In this document: piece by piece, positions 35,601-43,541 of the stretch | Numbering within the stretch: the stretch's first letter is position 1 | How the letters are laid out: every line of letters begins with the position of its first letter | Assembly: GCA_036504595.1 (NCBI GenBank) | Contig: DASXUX010000010.1 | Location: 1-64,000, forward strand | Origin: DASXUX01 sp036504595 | Lineage (GTDB): Bacteria > Planctomycetota > SZUA-567 > H5-PLA8 | Reading direction: 5' to 3' | Length of the DNA stretch: 64,000 nt | Translations under genes and position numbers: made by a program | Notes under the pieces: model-generated | Told to the model about the DNA's origin: nothing | The model's input: only the letters and a program-made list of their open reading frames with translations | The model's database searches: none

Positions 35601-35879
35601 ATGGCGGAGCAAGGCGGTATCAACGTAGAAGTCTGGGACGCGACGGGCAACAAGAAGGTCGTGGTGAACGTCCCGCAAGCCGCGCCCTGTAACCGCATCA
35701 TTGTATTGCTGGTGGACCGCATGAATTTGCCGCGGCACAGTCCGGACGGCCAGCTCATGAGCTACAAATTCCACCACAAGGCCAGCGGCAGACAATTGCT
35801 CGACGACGAATCCTTGCAGCAGGCCGGAGTGAAGGAGGGCGACGTCTTGCGCATGCAACCCGAGATTACGGCGGGTTAA
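35601..35879 (+). CDS. Ubiquitin-like beta-grasp protein
   Basis: Protein of 92 aa with the pattern of a ubiquitin/YukD-type beta-grasp fold. A first hairpin (INVEVWDATGNKKVVVNVP) is followed by a helix (CNRIIVLLVDRMNLP), then YKFHHKASGRQLLDDESLQQ and GVKEGDVLRMQPEI, which align with the ubiquitin segment around its LEDGRTLSDY and LRLRGG ends. The chain ends in ITAG, so the terminal dipeptide is Ala-Gly rather than Gly-Gly, and no processing tail follows. The ATG is preceded by AAGGAG at good spacing. The gene lies 11 bases before the E1-like gene, so this is very probably the modifier that the E1 and E2 transfer. Confidence 0.83.
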   Translation: MAEQGGINVEVWDATGNKKVVVNVPQAAPCNRIIVLLVDRMNLPRHSPDGQLMSYKFHHKASGRQLLDDESLQQAGVKEGDVLRMQPEITAG

Positions 35880-35890
35880 CGGAAACCACT

Positions 35891-37066
35891 ATGGCAGAGC
35901 TTGTACGCAAGGGAATAGAACAGGATGGACGCTTTAGCCGCTTTGAGCTCATTTCATGGTGGGAGCAGCCTCGTCTCTCGCGTGCCAAGATCCTTGTCAT
36001 CGGGGCCGGCGCGCTGGGAAACGAGATTGTCAAGAACTGCGCGTTGGTTGGAATCGGCCACTTGCTGGTCGCAGACCTGGATCGCGTCGAGAACTCGAAC
36101 CTGACCCGCTCCGTTCTTTTTCGTGAATCCGACAATGGCGCCTTTAAGAGCGAAGTCGCGTGCCGCGCCGCGCAGAGCATCTATCCGGACATCCAGGCTC
36201 ACCCTTTTGTCGGCAACGTCGTGCATGATCTTGGACTGGGTGCATACCTGTGGGCAGATGTGATCATCGGCGGCCTGGACAATCGGGAAGCGCGCGTGGC
36301 GATCAACAGCGCCTGTATGTTCCTGGGAAAAACCTGGATAGACGGCGCGATCGAAGTGCTGGACGGCGTAGCACGCGTATTTTCACCCGAAGGCCCCTGT
36401 TACGAATGTACGATGAGCGAGGTGGATTGGAAGCTGCTCGAAAGCCGCCGCTCCTGCGCATTGCTGACCCGCGACCAGCTCCACGAAGGAAAAGTTCCGA
36501 CGACGCCAACGACGGCCAGCATTATTGCTGCCGTTCAGGTCCAGGAGACCATCAAGATCCTGCACGGGCTGCCCTCGCTGGCGGGGAAGGGACTGGTCTA
36601 CAGCGGGCTGGCGCTCGAGCCTTACGTCGTCTCGTATCTCCGCAAGCCTGACTGCATGGCTCATGATCATTGCGGACCTTTGCAGAAGTTGGGTGCGGGC
36701 GTCGCGGAAGTTACGCTCGGTGAATTGCTTTCCGAGGCGCGCAAGGCGCTTGGCGCCGCCGCGGTCATCCAATTGAGCCGCGACGTGATTCGAGCGTTGA
36801 TCTGCAACCGATGCCAGACCGAGGAAACGGTTTTTCGTTCGCTCGGCAAGATCACCGAAAAAGACGGACGCTGCCCGCGCTGCGGCGAGATGCGAGCACC
36901 GGACATCATCAGCACCCTCAGTGCTGAGAACGCGGCGCTCAGCGACAAATTCGCGGGTCTGGGCGTGCCGCCGCTAGACATCGTGACTGCGCGGGCGGGC
37001 GAGACGATGATTTCATACCTTTTTGACGGCGATGCAAAGCGGGTGCTCGGACCGCTTGCGCCGTAA
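35891..37066 (+). CDS. E1-like ubiquitin-activating enzyme (ThiF/UBA family)
   Basis: Protein of 391 aa. The adenylation domain shows the nucleotide loop VIGAGALGNE (residues 36-45), the acidic ADLDRVENSNLTR (61-73), K86, and the Mg-binding D130 in GGLDNREAR. The pair C170/C173 (PCYEC) precedes C189 (RRSCALL), which sits where E1 enzymes have their thioester Cys. PTTASIIAAVQVQETIKIL follows as in UBA3. A C-terminal zinc ribbon (C305, C308, C328, C331) is additional. It should adenylate the C-terminal Gly of the upstream ubiquitin-like protein and pass it to the E2-like protein of 42170-43063. Presence of a candidate thioester Cys favours true E1 activity over simple sulfur-carrier activation. 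Confidence 0.9.
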   Translation: MAELVRKGIEQDGRFSRFELISWWEQPRLSRAKILVIGAGALGNEIVKNCALVGIGHLLVADLDRVENSNLTRSVLFRESDNGAFKSEVACRAAQSIYPDIQAHPFVGNVVHDLGLGAYLWADVIIGGLDNREARVAINSACMFLGKTWIDGAIEVLDGVARVFSPEGPCYECTMSEVDWKLLESRRSCALLTRDQLHEGKVPTTPTTASIIAAVQVQETIKILHGLPSLAGKGLVYSGLALEPYVVSYLRKPDCMAHDHCGPLQKLGAGVAEVTLGELLSEARKALGAAAVIQLSRDVIRALICNRCQTEETVFRSLGKITEKDGRCPRCGEMRAPDIISTLSAENAALSDKFAGLGVPPLDIVTARAGETMISYLFDGDAKRVLGPLAP

Positions 37067-37087
37067 GATGCCTGGTCTGAGTACCAA

Positions 37088-38386
37088 GTGAATGGATGGC
37101 TTATGGTTAGTGACATCGACTATCGCAAGTCCAGCAAGAGCGACGTGAGCGAAGGCCATTTTCCCACCCAGGCCAGTAGCGAATACCGTGTGCATATCAC
37201 CGAAAGCGCCTATGCACGCATGCGCAAACACGCCGAGACCACCAACGAAGTCGAATTGGGCGGTGTTCTTATCGGAACCGTTCATCGCGACAGTGCGGGT
37301 TTGTTCCTTCTGATCACTGGAGTCATCGAAGGACAGAACGCAAACAACTACGGCGCACAAGTGACCTTCACGCATCAAACCTGGGAGCACATTAACAAGA
37401 CCAAGGACAAGGAGTATCCGAACCAACGGATCGTCGGCTGGTATCACACCCATCCCGGATTCGGTGTGTTCCTCTCTGGAATGGATACCTTCATCCAGGA
37501 AAATTACTTCAACCATCCCTACCAGGTTGCAATCGTCATTGAGACTCGCCAGAACAAAGAGGGCTGCTTCGCTTGGATCAACGGCAAGACCGCTGCCTTG
37601 CGACGGTATTGGGTGGGCGATCGCGAGATCGCCCTGGCAGCCGGCGAAGCTGAAGCGTTTGACCCGGCGCCGACGTCGGAAGTTGGGAGCCGAGAACGGA
37701 GTCCCGACGCCGGGCCTGTGTCGGGCCGCTCCGCCGCGCCCGGTGTCACCTCGCTAATGTTCATGGTCCTGTTGTTCGTCTGTGGACTGCTCGTCGGGAA
37801 GATTTGGGTGATCGGCGAACTGCGGAACACGGCGCTGGCGTCTCTGCAGTCCGAAATCTATTCGGTCATGGAATTCGCCGCCCTGAACGTGGCCGCCGGA
37901 AATGATATGGCAGAGACGAACGAGAAGCTGATGGCTATCGGTGACAAGCTGAAAAAAGGCGAACAGGCCAGTCAAGATATCAAGGAACTCTCCGAGCATC
38001 TTGCGGCGCTCTCGCACGCGTACGACCAAAAGCGCTCGACATTCCGTGCCAATTTGGCGCGAATCATGGAAACCAAGCAGGCCTTGACGGATCGCGTGGA
38101 TGCGACCTCGCGCCGCCAGGATGAACTCGGTTTCTTCGTGGCTCAGATCTATGTCATGCGCGTCCTGGACGCACTGACGAAAGATGGAACGACCATCGAT
38201 CCTGAGCAACTGGGTGCCAAAGAGCGCCTCGTTTTGAGGAAGTACATTGAGGCCGCGATGCGCCTGGCGCCGGACGTCAAAGCACAAATCGAGCAGCTCA
38301 GTCCCAGACTGCTGCCCGCGCTGTTTTCCGACTCGACTGGGACTCGAAAAGTAGAAGATGTCGCGCCAAAGGGAGACCAGAAATAA
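37088..38386 (+). CDS. Membrane-anchored JAB/JAMM deubiquitinase-like protease
   Basis: Protein of 432 aa. The N-terminal MPN/JAB domain has a complete zinc-protease motif: E56 (EVELGGVLIG), H120-x-H122, S130 and D133 in YHTHPGFGVFLSGMD. This is the set needed for isopeptide or C-terminal processing of ubiquitin-like proteins, as in Rpn11 and bacterial relatives. A Pro/Ser-rich linker leads to one membrane helix (about 220-242) and then a long helical, probably coiled-coil region (from SLQSEIYSVMEF to the end). The frame opens with a GTG at 37088; an ATG at 37103 is an equally possible start. It should remove the modifier near the membrane. Confidence 0.9.
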   Translation: MNGWLMVSDIDYRKSSKSDVSEGHFPTQASSEYRVHITESAYARMRKHAETTNEVELGGVLIGTVHRDSAGLFLLITGVIEGQNANNYGAQVTFTHQTWEHINKTKDKEYPNQRIVGWYHTHPGFGVFLSGMDTFIQENYFNHPYQVAIVIETRQNKEGCFAWINGKTAALRRYWVGDREIALAAGEAEAFDPAPTSEVGSRERSPDAGPVSGRSAAPGVTSLMFMVLLFVCGLLVGKIWVIGELRNTALASLQSEIYSVMEFAALNVAAGNDMAETNEKLMAIGDKLKKGEQASQDIKELSEHLAALSHAYDQKRSTFRANLARIMETKQALTDRVDATSRRQDELGFFVAQIYVMRVLDALTKDGTTIDPEQLGAKERLVLRKYIEAAMRLAPDVKAQIEQLSPRLLPALFSDSTGTRKVEDVAPKGDQK

Positions 38387-38438
38387 GCTCGTTTCATGCT
38401 CCGACTGAGGTCCGAGAAACCGCGAAGGATGCACTTAT

Positions 38439-39509
38439 ATGGCCGACATCATCATCACAGACGACGATTTACGCGCTCCCATGATTGATGATGCCATCAA
38501 TCTGCAGAAATCTCTTCAACCGCACACTGCGGAACGCATCGAAGATATTAAGACCCCGTTTTACTTCAATCCCATCTTCTACTACTCGGTCGCGACCACG
38601 TTGGGGGCGCTGGCAGTCTGGAGCATCACGGAGCCCTTCTACAGCGACAAAGACACGCACATTCCCTTCATCTCCGACTACCTGCTCTTCGGTCCGGTTG
38701 CCGGCATGCTCAGCCTCTCGATCGGCGTCGTCTACGGCGTCGTGAATCGCAATGCGAAGCAGGCGGCATACTGCGGGGTGGTCGGGATGGGTGTTGGCCT
38801 GGGCGCGACGCTGCTGGCGACGTTCATCGCCGATGTTTTCTTCGGCATCGCCATCCAGGTCTCCATTGCGTGCATGCGCCAGTCTCCGCAGGCAGTGCCG
38901 CCTGGCGAATTTCCCCTTCGCGGTCTGGCTTTCTTTGTGTTCATGAGCGGACGGGGCATTGCCTGGTCGATCATCAGCATGGCCGCTGGGCTGGGCCTTG
39001 GCGTGGCCTTGAAGTCCCGCAAGTTGATGCTGAACGGTTTCGTAGGCGGCATGGTCGGTGGCCTGCTGGGCGGAATGTTCTTCGATCCCATCAACCGCTT
39101 CATCACGCCGCACGCGACCGAGGCCTGGTTGAGCCGGATGGTGGGCATCGTAGCCGTGGGCCTGTTCGTAGGTATCTTCATCGGCATCTTTGAGAATCTC
39201 TCGAAGGAGGCATGGCTCCTGATGTTGAAAGGGCCTCTCACGGGCAAGCAGTTCATCCTGTTCAAAAGCCCCATTCTCCTGGGCTCCTCGCCTAAGTCGG
39301 ACGTGTATCTGTTCAAAGACAGCGATATTGCCGCGCTCCACGCACGGATCGAGAGGAGTGGGAGCAGGTATCTGCTCAAAGATGAAGGAAGCAGCAAAGG
39401 GACCTATGTAAACGGCCGGCGCATCGACAGGTACGTCCTGCAACCATCGGACACTATCACGGTCGGTAGTGCGGTCCTGCGCTACATGGAGAAACAGAAG
39501 AGCAACTGA
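38439..39509 (+). CDS. Multi-pass membrane protein with C-terminal FHA domain
   Basis: Protein of 356 aa. The first 260 residues contain several glycine-rich membrane segments, for example LLFGPVAGMLSLSIGVVYGVV, VGMGVGLGATLLATFIADVF and GGMVGGLLGGMFF. The C-terminal 90 residues form an FHA domain (ILLGSSPKSDVYLF, ALHARIERSGSRYLLKDEGSS, KGTYVNGRRID). The Arg of the usual G-R motif is Ser, and the Ser of S-x-x-H is Ala; both normally bind phosphothreonine. It may therefore bind an unphosphorylated partner. The ATG at 38439 lies 52 bases after the JAMM gene. Probable docking component. Confidence 0.85.
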   Translation: MADIIITDDDLRAPMIDDAINLQKSLQPHTAERIEDIKTPFYFNPIFYYSVATTLGALAVWSITEPFYSDKDTHIPFISDYLLFGPVAGMLSLSIGVVYGVVNRNAKQAAYCGVVGMGVGLGATLLATFIADVFFGIAIQVSIACMRQSPQAVPPGEFPLRGLAFFVFMSGRGIAWSIISMAAGLGLGVALKSRKLMLNGFVGGMVGGLLGGMFFDPINRFITPHATEAWLSRMVGIVAVGLFVGIFIGIFENLSKEAWLLMLKGPLTGKQFILFKSPILLGSSPKSDVYLFKDSDIAALHARIERSGSRYLLKDEGSSKGTYVNGRRIDRYVLQPSDTITVGSAVLRYMEKQKSN

Positions 39510-39525
39510 AGCGAGGGTCTGAAAC

Positions 39526-40245
39526 GTGGAACTTACCAAAAAGGAATGTCCAGCCTGCGGCCAGATCACGGTGATCCGGGGCGAGCAAGGCAAGTGTCCG
39601 GCGTGCAACTCAGTCGTCAACGCCAGTGAACCTGTACTGGCGCCGACAGTTCCCGCGCCGCTGCCCATGAGTCAACCGCTGCCACAAGGCGTGCCGATGT
39701 TCCCGGAGCGCATGAAAGCAAACAAAGCGCTCGCAGGCCGGAATTGCTCGCACTGTTCCCAGTCGGTGGAACTGGGCGACAACGTCTGGAACTGTCAAAC
39801 CTGTCAGAGCACGATGCATCAGACCTGCCGCGAGACCGCCGGTGGATGCCTTAACCCAGCCTGTCCAGCTCAGGTAAGACGAGCCGCGCTGGGTGCCGCT
39901 CCGGTCGCCGCGACTGCGGTGCAGGCGCAACCTGGGGTGGCGATGATTGCGTGCCGCTTTTGCGGGGAGAAGATCCTGCCTAAAGCGCGGAAGTGCCGAC
40001 ACTGCGGAGAATTTCAGTCCGAAGCGGAGCGCAGCGCTCAACAACGCAAGCAACTCAGTGTCGATACTGATGACAATCTTACCGGCGCCGAGATCGCGTT
40101 TGGCGTTCTTTGCGGTGGCATCGCCTGCATCATGGCGCTTGTCTGGATCATTCAGGGAAAGAAGAAAGGCTGGAAGCTTTTCGGGATAGCAATCGCGTCG
40201 ACGGCCTTCTGGAGCGTCGTCCGTGGACTTGGAAACGCCAAGTAG
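39526..40245 (+). CDS. Prokaryotic RING-type zinc protein with membrane segment
   Basis: Protein of 239 aa, starting at a GTG. It has an N-terminal zinc ribbon (CPACGQIT, CPACNSVV), then a prokaryotic RING-like binuclear unit (CSHCSQSVELGDNVWNCQTC, MHQTCRE, GGCLNPAC), which carries the cross-brace spacing C-x2-C, C-x2-C, H-x2-C, C-x4-C. Next is a short UPF0547-like ribbon (CRFCGEKILPKARKCRHCGE). A membrane hairpin lies near the C-terminus (IAFGVLCGGIACIMALVWII and LFGIAIASTAFWSVV). It is the first of three RING-type membrane proteins in a row and a candidate E3-like adaptor. Confidence 0.82.
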   Translation: MELTKKECPACGQITVIRGEQGKCPACNSVVNASEPVLAPTVPAPLPMSQPLPQGVPMFPERMKANKALAGRNCSHCSQSVELGDNVWNCQTCQSTMHQTCRETAGGCLNPACPAQVRRAALGAAPVAATAVQAQPGVAMIACRFCGEKILPKARKCRHCGEFQSEAERSAQQRKQLSVDTDDNLTGAEIAFGVLCGGIACIMALVWIIQGKKKGWKLFGIAIASTAFWSVVRGLGNAK

Positions 40246-40262
40246 TTTCGCAGGAGGTGAAG

Positions 40263-40871
40263 GTGGGGGAAGAGGTGCAAACGCCCCAGGACCAGGTTGC
40301 TGATCGGGCATTGGCCGGGAAGCTGTGTTCCATTTGCCAGACCGGCATTATTGCCGGTGAACGTGTATTGGCGTGCCCCTATTGTGCTTTGCCGTTTCAC
40401 GCGGAGTGCTGGATGGAGAACCAGGGCTGTTCGGCCTACGGCTGTGAGGCGGCGCCGAAAACTGTTAAGCCAGCCGGTGAGGTCGAGGCGCTTTCCAACG
40501 CATGGGGTGGCGAAAAGCCTTGTCCGGCGTGCGGGAAGTCCATCAAGGCGCAAGCGCTCAAGTGTCGTTTTTGCGGCGCCTCTTTCGAGACGCGCGATGT
40601 CATCGACCAGGACACATACTCTCGTCGCGAGTACGACGGACGTGAGTACGCCGTCGCTCGAAATAAGGTTGTCTGTCTCTTTCTTCTTTCGGCGGCCGGT
40701 TGCCTGGCGCCGCTGGCGCTGATTCCTGTCTGCATGCTTATCGCGCGCCAGAAATGCATGGGCATTGACTACAAGCGGCTGCCGATGACACTGAAGGCCG
40801 TCCTCTGGAGTTCCATTGGAGTTGCAGGTCTGATGATCCTGATTGCAGTGTTGGTAGCGGTACTGGACTGA
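40263..40871 (+). CDS. Second prokaryotic RING-type membrane protein
   Basis: Protein of 202 aa. The start is the GTG at 40263, preceded by AGGAGG five bases upstream; the frame is open much further upstream but inside the previous gene. RING-like unit: CSICQTGIIAGERVLACPYC, FHAECWMENQGCSAYGC. Then CPACGKSIKAQALKCRFCGA forms a separate ribbon. Two membrane helices close the protein (VVCLFLLSAAGCLAPLALIP and VLWSSIGVAGLMILIAVLVA). The layout repeats that of the preceding protein, which indicates duplication followed by divergence. Confidence 0.82.
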   Translation: MGEEVQTPQDQVADRALAGKLCSICQTGIIAGERVLACPYCALPFHAECWMENQGCSAYGCEAAPKTVKPAGEVEALSNAWGGEKPCPACGKSIKAQALKCRFCGASFETRDVIDQDTYSRREYDGREYAVARNKVVCLFLLSAAGCLAPLALIPVCMLIARQKCMGIDYKRLPMTLKAVLWSSIGVAGLMILIAVLVAVLD

Positions 40872-40883
40872 GTGGGAACACCC

Positions 40884-42155
40884 ATGGCATCACCCGAGCC
40901 GGCTTCTGCAAGTCTGTTCCATGCAGGAAACACCTGTCCGCATTGTCAGGAAACGATTGCCGCCGGGCAATGGATTGTCACCTGTTCTGATTGCGGCAGC
41001 GCGCATCATGAAAACTGCTGGAGCCGCAAACAGGGCTGCTCGTCCTACCATTGCGACAAGACCGTCAGCGTTAGCGCCGAGAACCTGCGCCCCGACATCA
41101 CCATCGGCGATGAGGAACTGAGCCGGGTGCGTGTGGAGGCACCGCCAGTCCGCCGTACGCCACAGGAGATCGCCGCGCAGTTTGCCCCTAAGGCGCCGCA
41201 ACGACTCAGCAGGCTGGCCATTGCCAGCCTGGCCCTGGGCGGAGGTGCACTCGTCGGCGGAGCCGGTGCGCTTCTGGGACAACCACAGTTGGTGACCTTG
41301 GGGATCGCGCTTGCCCTGGGAAGCATGACGTTTGGCGTCATCGCGCTGGTGGCCATCAGTAACGCGGAAAACCGCATCTCCGGATTTCGACTTGCAGTGT
41401 CCAGCGTCTGCGTGACGGCTGTTCTCTGTATTACGTATTTCATCTGCCTCGGTGCGCATTTGCAGCACAGTTTCATGCGCCATCGCGCGGATTCACGCAT
41501 CAGCGAGACGATGCCCACTGACCAGGACATCGGGCGCATGCCGCCGGCGGCCGCCAACGCCATGCGCGCCAACGTCGTCATCAAGTACTCGGCCGGGTTT
41601 GTCGAGGCAACCAGCTATGGATCGGGCGTCGTCACGCGGCTGAGCGATCACACCGCGTATATCCTGACGAACAAGCATGTGATCGGCGAAGGCAAGAGCG
41701 GCGCCATATCGGTGCTTTTTCACAATGGCGAAGAAAGCAAAGGCAAAATCCACTGGTGTGCGCCGGATGCCGATGTCGCCATTGTGACCTGCCAAGTGCT
41801 TTCGTTGAACAAGTATCAACCCATTCAGATCGCCAATGAACTCTCTGCGCCGGGCGTGAAGGTCTTCGCCGTTGGAAACCCGATGGGCTTGGCTTGGAGC
41901 TACACGGAAGGGGCGATCTCTGGCCTGCGCAAGACCACGGCGGGGAACCGCGAAATGGCCTTGTACCAGACTCAAACGCCAATCAATTCCGGCAACAGCG
42001 GCGGCGGTCTCTATACGATGGATGGCATCTTGATAGGCGTAAACACGATGACCGAAGACAAGTCAGTCGCCGAAGGGCTCAACTTTGCGATCGCCTCGAC
42101 CGGAATATTGCAGCTTCTCGACAAGGACCAGCGCGAGCGGTGCTTCGGCAAGTGA
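40884..42155 (+). CDS. RING-type domain fused to membrane helices and HtrA-like serine protease
   Basis: Protein of 423 aa. The N-terminal prokaryotic RING unit uses C18, C21, C34, C37, H41/H42, C45, C52 and C57 (CPHCQETI, CSDCGSAHHENCW, GCSSYHC). Three or so membrane helices follow (about 110-195). The C-terminal half is a trypsin-like DegP/HtrA domain with a complete triad: H265 (TNKHVIGEG), D297 (PDADVAIV) and S372 (INSGNSGGGLY). No PDZ domain is present. I take the ATG at 40884 with GGGA six bases upstream; a GTG at 40872 touching the previous stop is possible. The fusion of a RING-type unit with a protease suggests conjugation-linked proteolysis at the membrane. Confidence 0.88.
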   Translation: MASPEPASASLFHAGNTCPHCQETIAAGQWIVTCSDCGSAHHENCWSRKQGCSSYHCDKTVSVSAENLRPDITIGDEELSRVRVEAPPVRRTPQEIAAQFAPKAPQRLSRLAIASLALGGGALVGGAGALLGQPQLVTLGIALALGSMTFGVIALVAISNAENRISGFRLAVSSVCVTAVLCITYFICLGAHLQHSFMRHRADSRISETMPTDQDIGRMPPAAANAMRANVVIKYSAGFVEATSYGSGVVTRLSDHTAYILTNKHVIGEGKSGAISVLFHNGEESKGKIHWCAPDADVAIVTCQVLSLNKYQPIQIANELSAPGVKVFAVGNPMGLAWSYTEGAISGLRKTTAGNREMALYQTQTPINSGNSGGGLYTMDGILIGVNTMTEDKSVAEGLNFAIASTGILQLLDKDQRERCFGK

Positions 42156-42169
42156 ATGAGGAACAGTCC

Positions 42170-43063
42170 ATGAGCGTGCGATTGCGCAGGTTAAAAGCGG
42201 ACTATGAGAAACTCTGCACACTTTTCACCCAGAAATCGAGGATACGCATCAAGAAGACGCTGGGAGACCCGCCGGATAGGTACCAACTCGAATACCTGGT
42301 AACCGGCTTGGAGAAGAAGCTCAACGGCGAACTGCAAGCCCGAAACAACTTTCTGGTGGAGATCACACTGACCGGTGCATATCCCCGTTTGGCGCCGCAA
42401 TGCCGCATGCTCACGCCGGTGTATCATCCCAACATTGCTCCGCATGCCGTCTGCATCGGCGATCACTGGGCGGCCGGCGAACCCCTCCCCAACTTGGTGG
42501 TCCGCATCGCCGAGATGATCTCGTACCAGTCCTACAATGTGAAAAGTCCACTCAACGGAGACGCGGCCGAATGGGTGGAACGAAATAAAGACAAACTGCC
42601 GCTCGATACTTTCGATTTCACGTCACTGCTGTCCATTGGCGAGGCCACCGGACGGTCGCCCGATGGCGGCTCGATCGCCGGCGCCAGGTGCGCGAACTGC
42701 GGGATACCGACAGACCAGGCGGAACTGAAGGTTTGCGCCAACAACCACGTCGCATGCTCGAACTGCATGCTCGAGTGCGCTTCTTGTCACGCCAGCATCT
42801 GCCTGAAATGCATGCTCGTCACCTGCACGATCTGCAAGCAGACGGTCTGCCAGCGTTGCAGCTTTCGGTGCGGATCGTGCACGCATCTGGTCTGCGCCCG
42901 GCATCATGACCGCTGCGGCGTATGTGGCAATGGGCGCTGTCACGAGTGTCTTGTCGATTGTCATACCTGTGGCGGCCATGCGTGCATGGAGCACATTCAT
43001 AAAGTAAAGGCTGACGATGGTGTGACGAAATACACCTGCACCCACTGTGTTCCAGGAGCATAG
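42170..43063 (+). CDS. E2-like ubiquitin-conjugating domain fused to Cys-rich RING/treble-clef array
   Basis: Protein of 297 aa. The first 150 residues are a UBC fold: YPRLAPQCRM, then H86-P87-N88 of the HPN motif (VYHPNIAPHAVCIGDHW), and C95 at the place of the E2 catalytic Cys, followed by W100 and SYNVKSPLNGDAAEW. Residues from about 165 on carry over 20 Cys in CxxC pairs plus His, for example CANCGIP, CSNCMLECASC, CTICKQTVCQRC, CGVCGNGRCHEC and CHTCGGHAC, a chain of treble-clef units. E2 and possible E3 functions would then sit in one polypeptide. The ATG at 42170 follows GAGGA by about 7 bases, after the HtrA stop. Confidence 0.9.
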   Translation: MSVRLRRLKADYEKLCTLFTQKSRIRIKKTLGDPPDRYQLEYLVTGLEKKLNGELQARNNFLVEITLTGAYPRLAPQCRMLTPVYHPNIAPHAVCIGDHWAAGEPLPNLVVRIAEMISYQSYNVKSPLNGDAAEWVERNKDKLPLDTFDFTSLLSIGEATGRSPDGGSIAGARCANCGIPTDQAELKVCANNHVACSNCMLECASCHASICLKCMLVTCTICKQTVCQRCSFRCGSCTHLVCARHHDRCGVCGNGRCHECLVDCHTCGGHACMEHIHKVKADDGVTKYTCTHCVPGA

Positions 43064-43067
43064 CGCG

Positions 43068-43541
43068 ATGCTCCGCAAGACGCTCACCTCGCTCTTTTAC
43101 GTGGAGCGCGCAATCACACCGGATGCGTCCACACATCGAACGTACCTGTGGATCACGATCGTGCTGCTCGCGGGGCCTTTTCTGCTCTCTGTCCGGCCCG
43201 GCGCAGAGCACTCGCTCGGCTTCTTTGGGCTGCAGTTACCGCCGCTGTGCGCAAGCAAGTACCTGTTCCACACGGAATGCCCAGGTTGCGGCCTGACACG
43301 CGCGTTCGTGCTTCTGACGCATGGGCAGTTTCGCGAATCGCTTCGCTGCCATCGGGCCGGAATTCTCGTTTACGCCTTTTTTCTCTATCAGCTCTTTTTT
43401 CGTGTGGCTTTGCTGCGAAAACCTGACCTCTGCCGATCAGAGCCGTTAACGAGCTTTCAGCATTTCTCTGCCCTGACGACCATTGCCGCGTTGATCATCA
43501 ACTGGTGCGCGGCACTACTCCTAGGGTCAAATGGTTCGTGA
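43068..43541 (+). CDS. DUF2752-like membrane protein
   Basis: Protein of 157 aa with the DUF2752 signature CPGCGLTRA inside FHTECPGCGLTRAFVLLTHGQF, and three hydrophobic segments (LWITIVLLAGPFLLSV, GILVYAFFLYQLFF, ALTTIAALIINWCAALLL). The ATG at 43068 is four bases after the E2 stop, with AGGAG upstream, so it closes the ubiquitin-like operon. Family function is unknown; the paired Cys may be a metal or redox site. Confidence 0.8.
   Translation: MLRKTLTSLFYVERAITPDASTHRTYLWITIVLLAGPFLLSVRPGAEHSLGFFGLQLPPLCASKYLFHTECPGCGLTRAFVLLTHGQFRESLRCHRAGILVYAFFLYQLFFRVALLRKPDLCRSEPLTSFQHFSALTTIAALIINWCAALLLGSNGS

Noticed and set aside
35891..37066. Simple ThiF/MoeB sulfur-carrier activation enzyme
   Set aside because: The E2-like protein, JAMM protease, RING proteins and a candidate thioester Cys next door fit protein conjugation better than cofactor sulfur transfer; no thiamine or molybdopterin gene is nearby.
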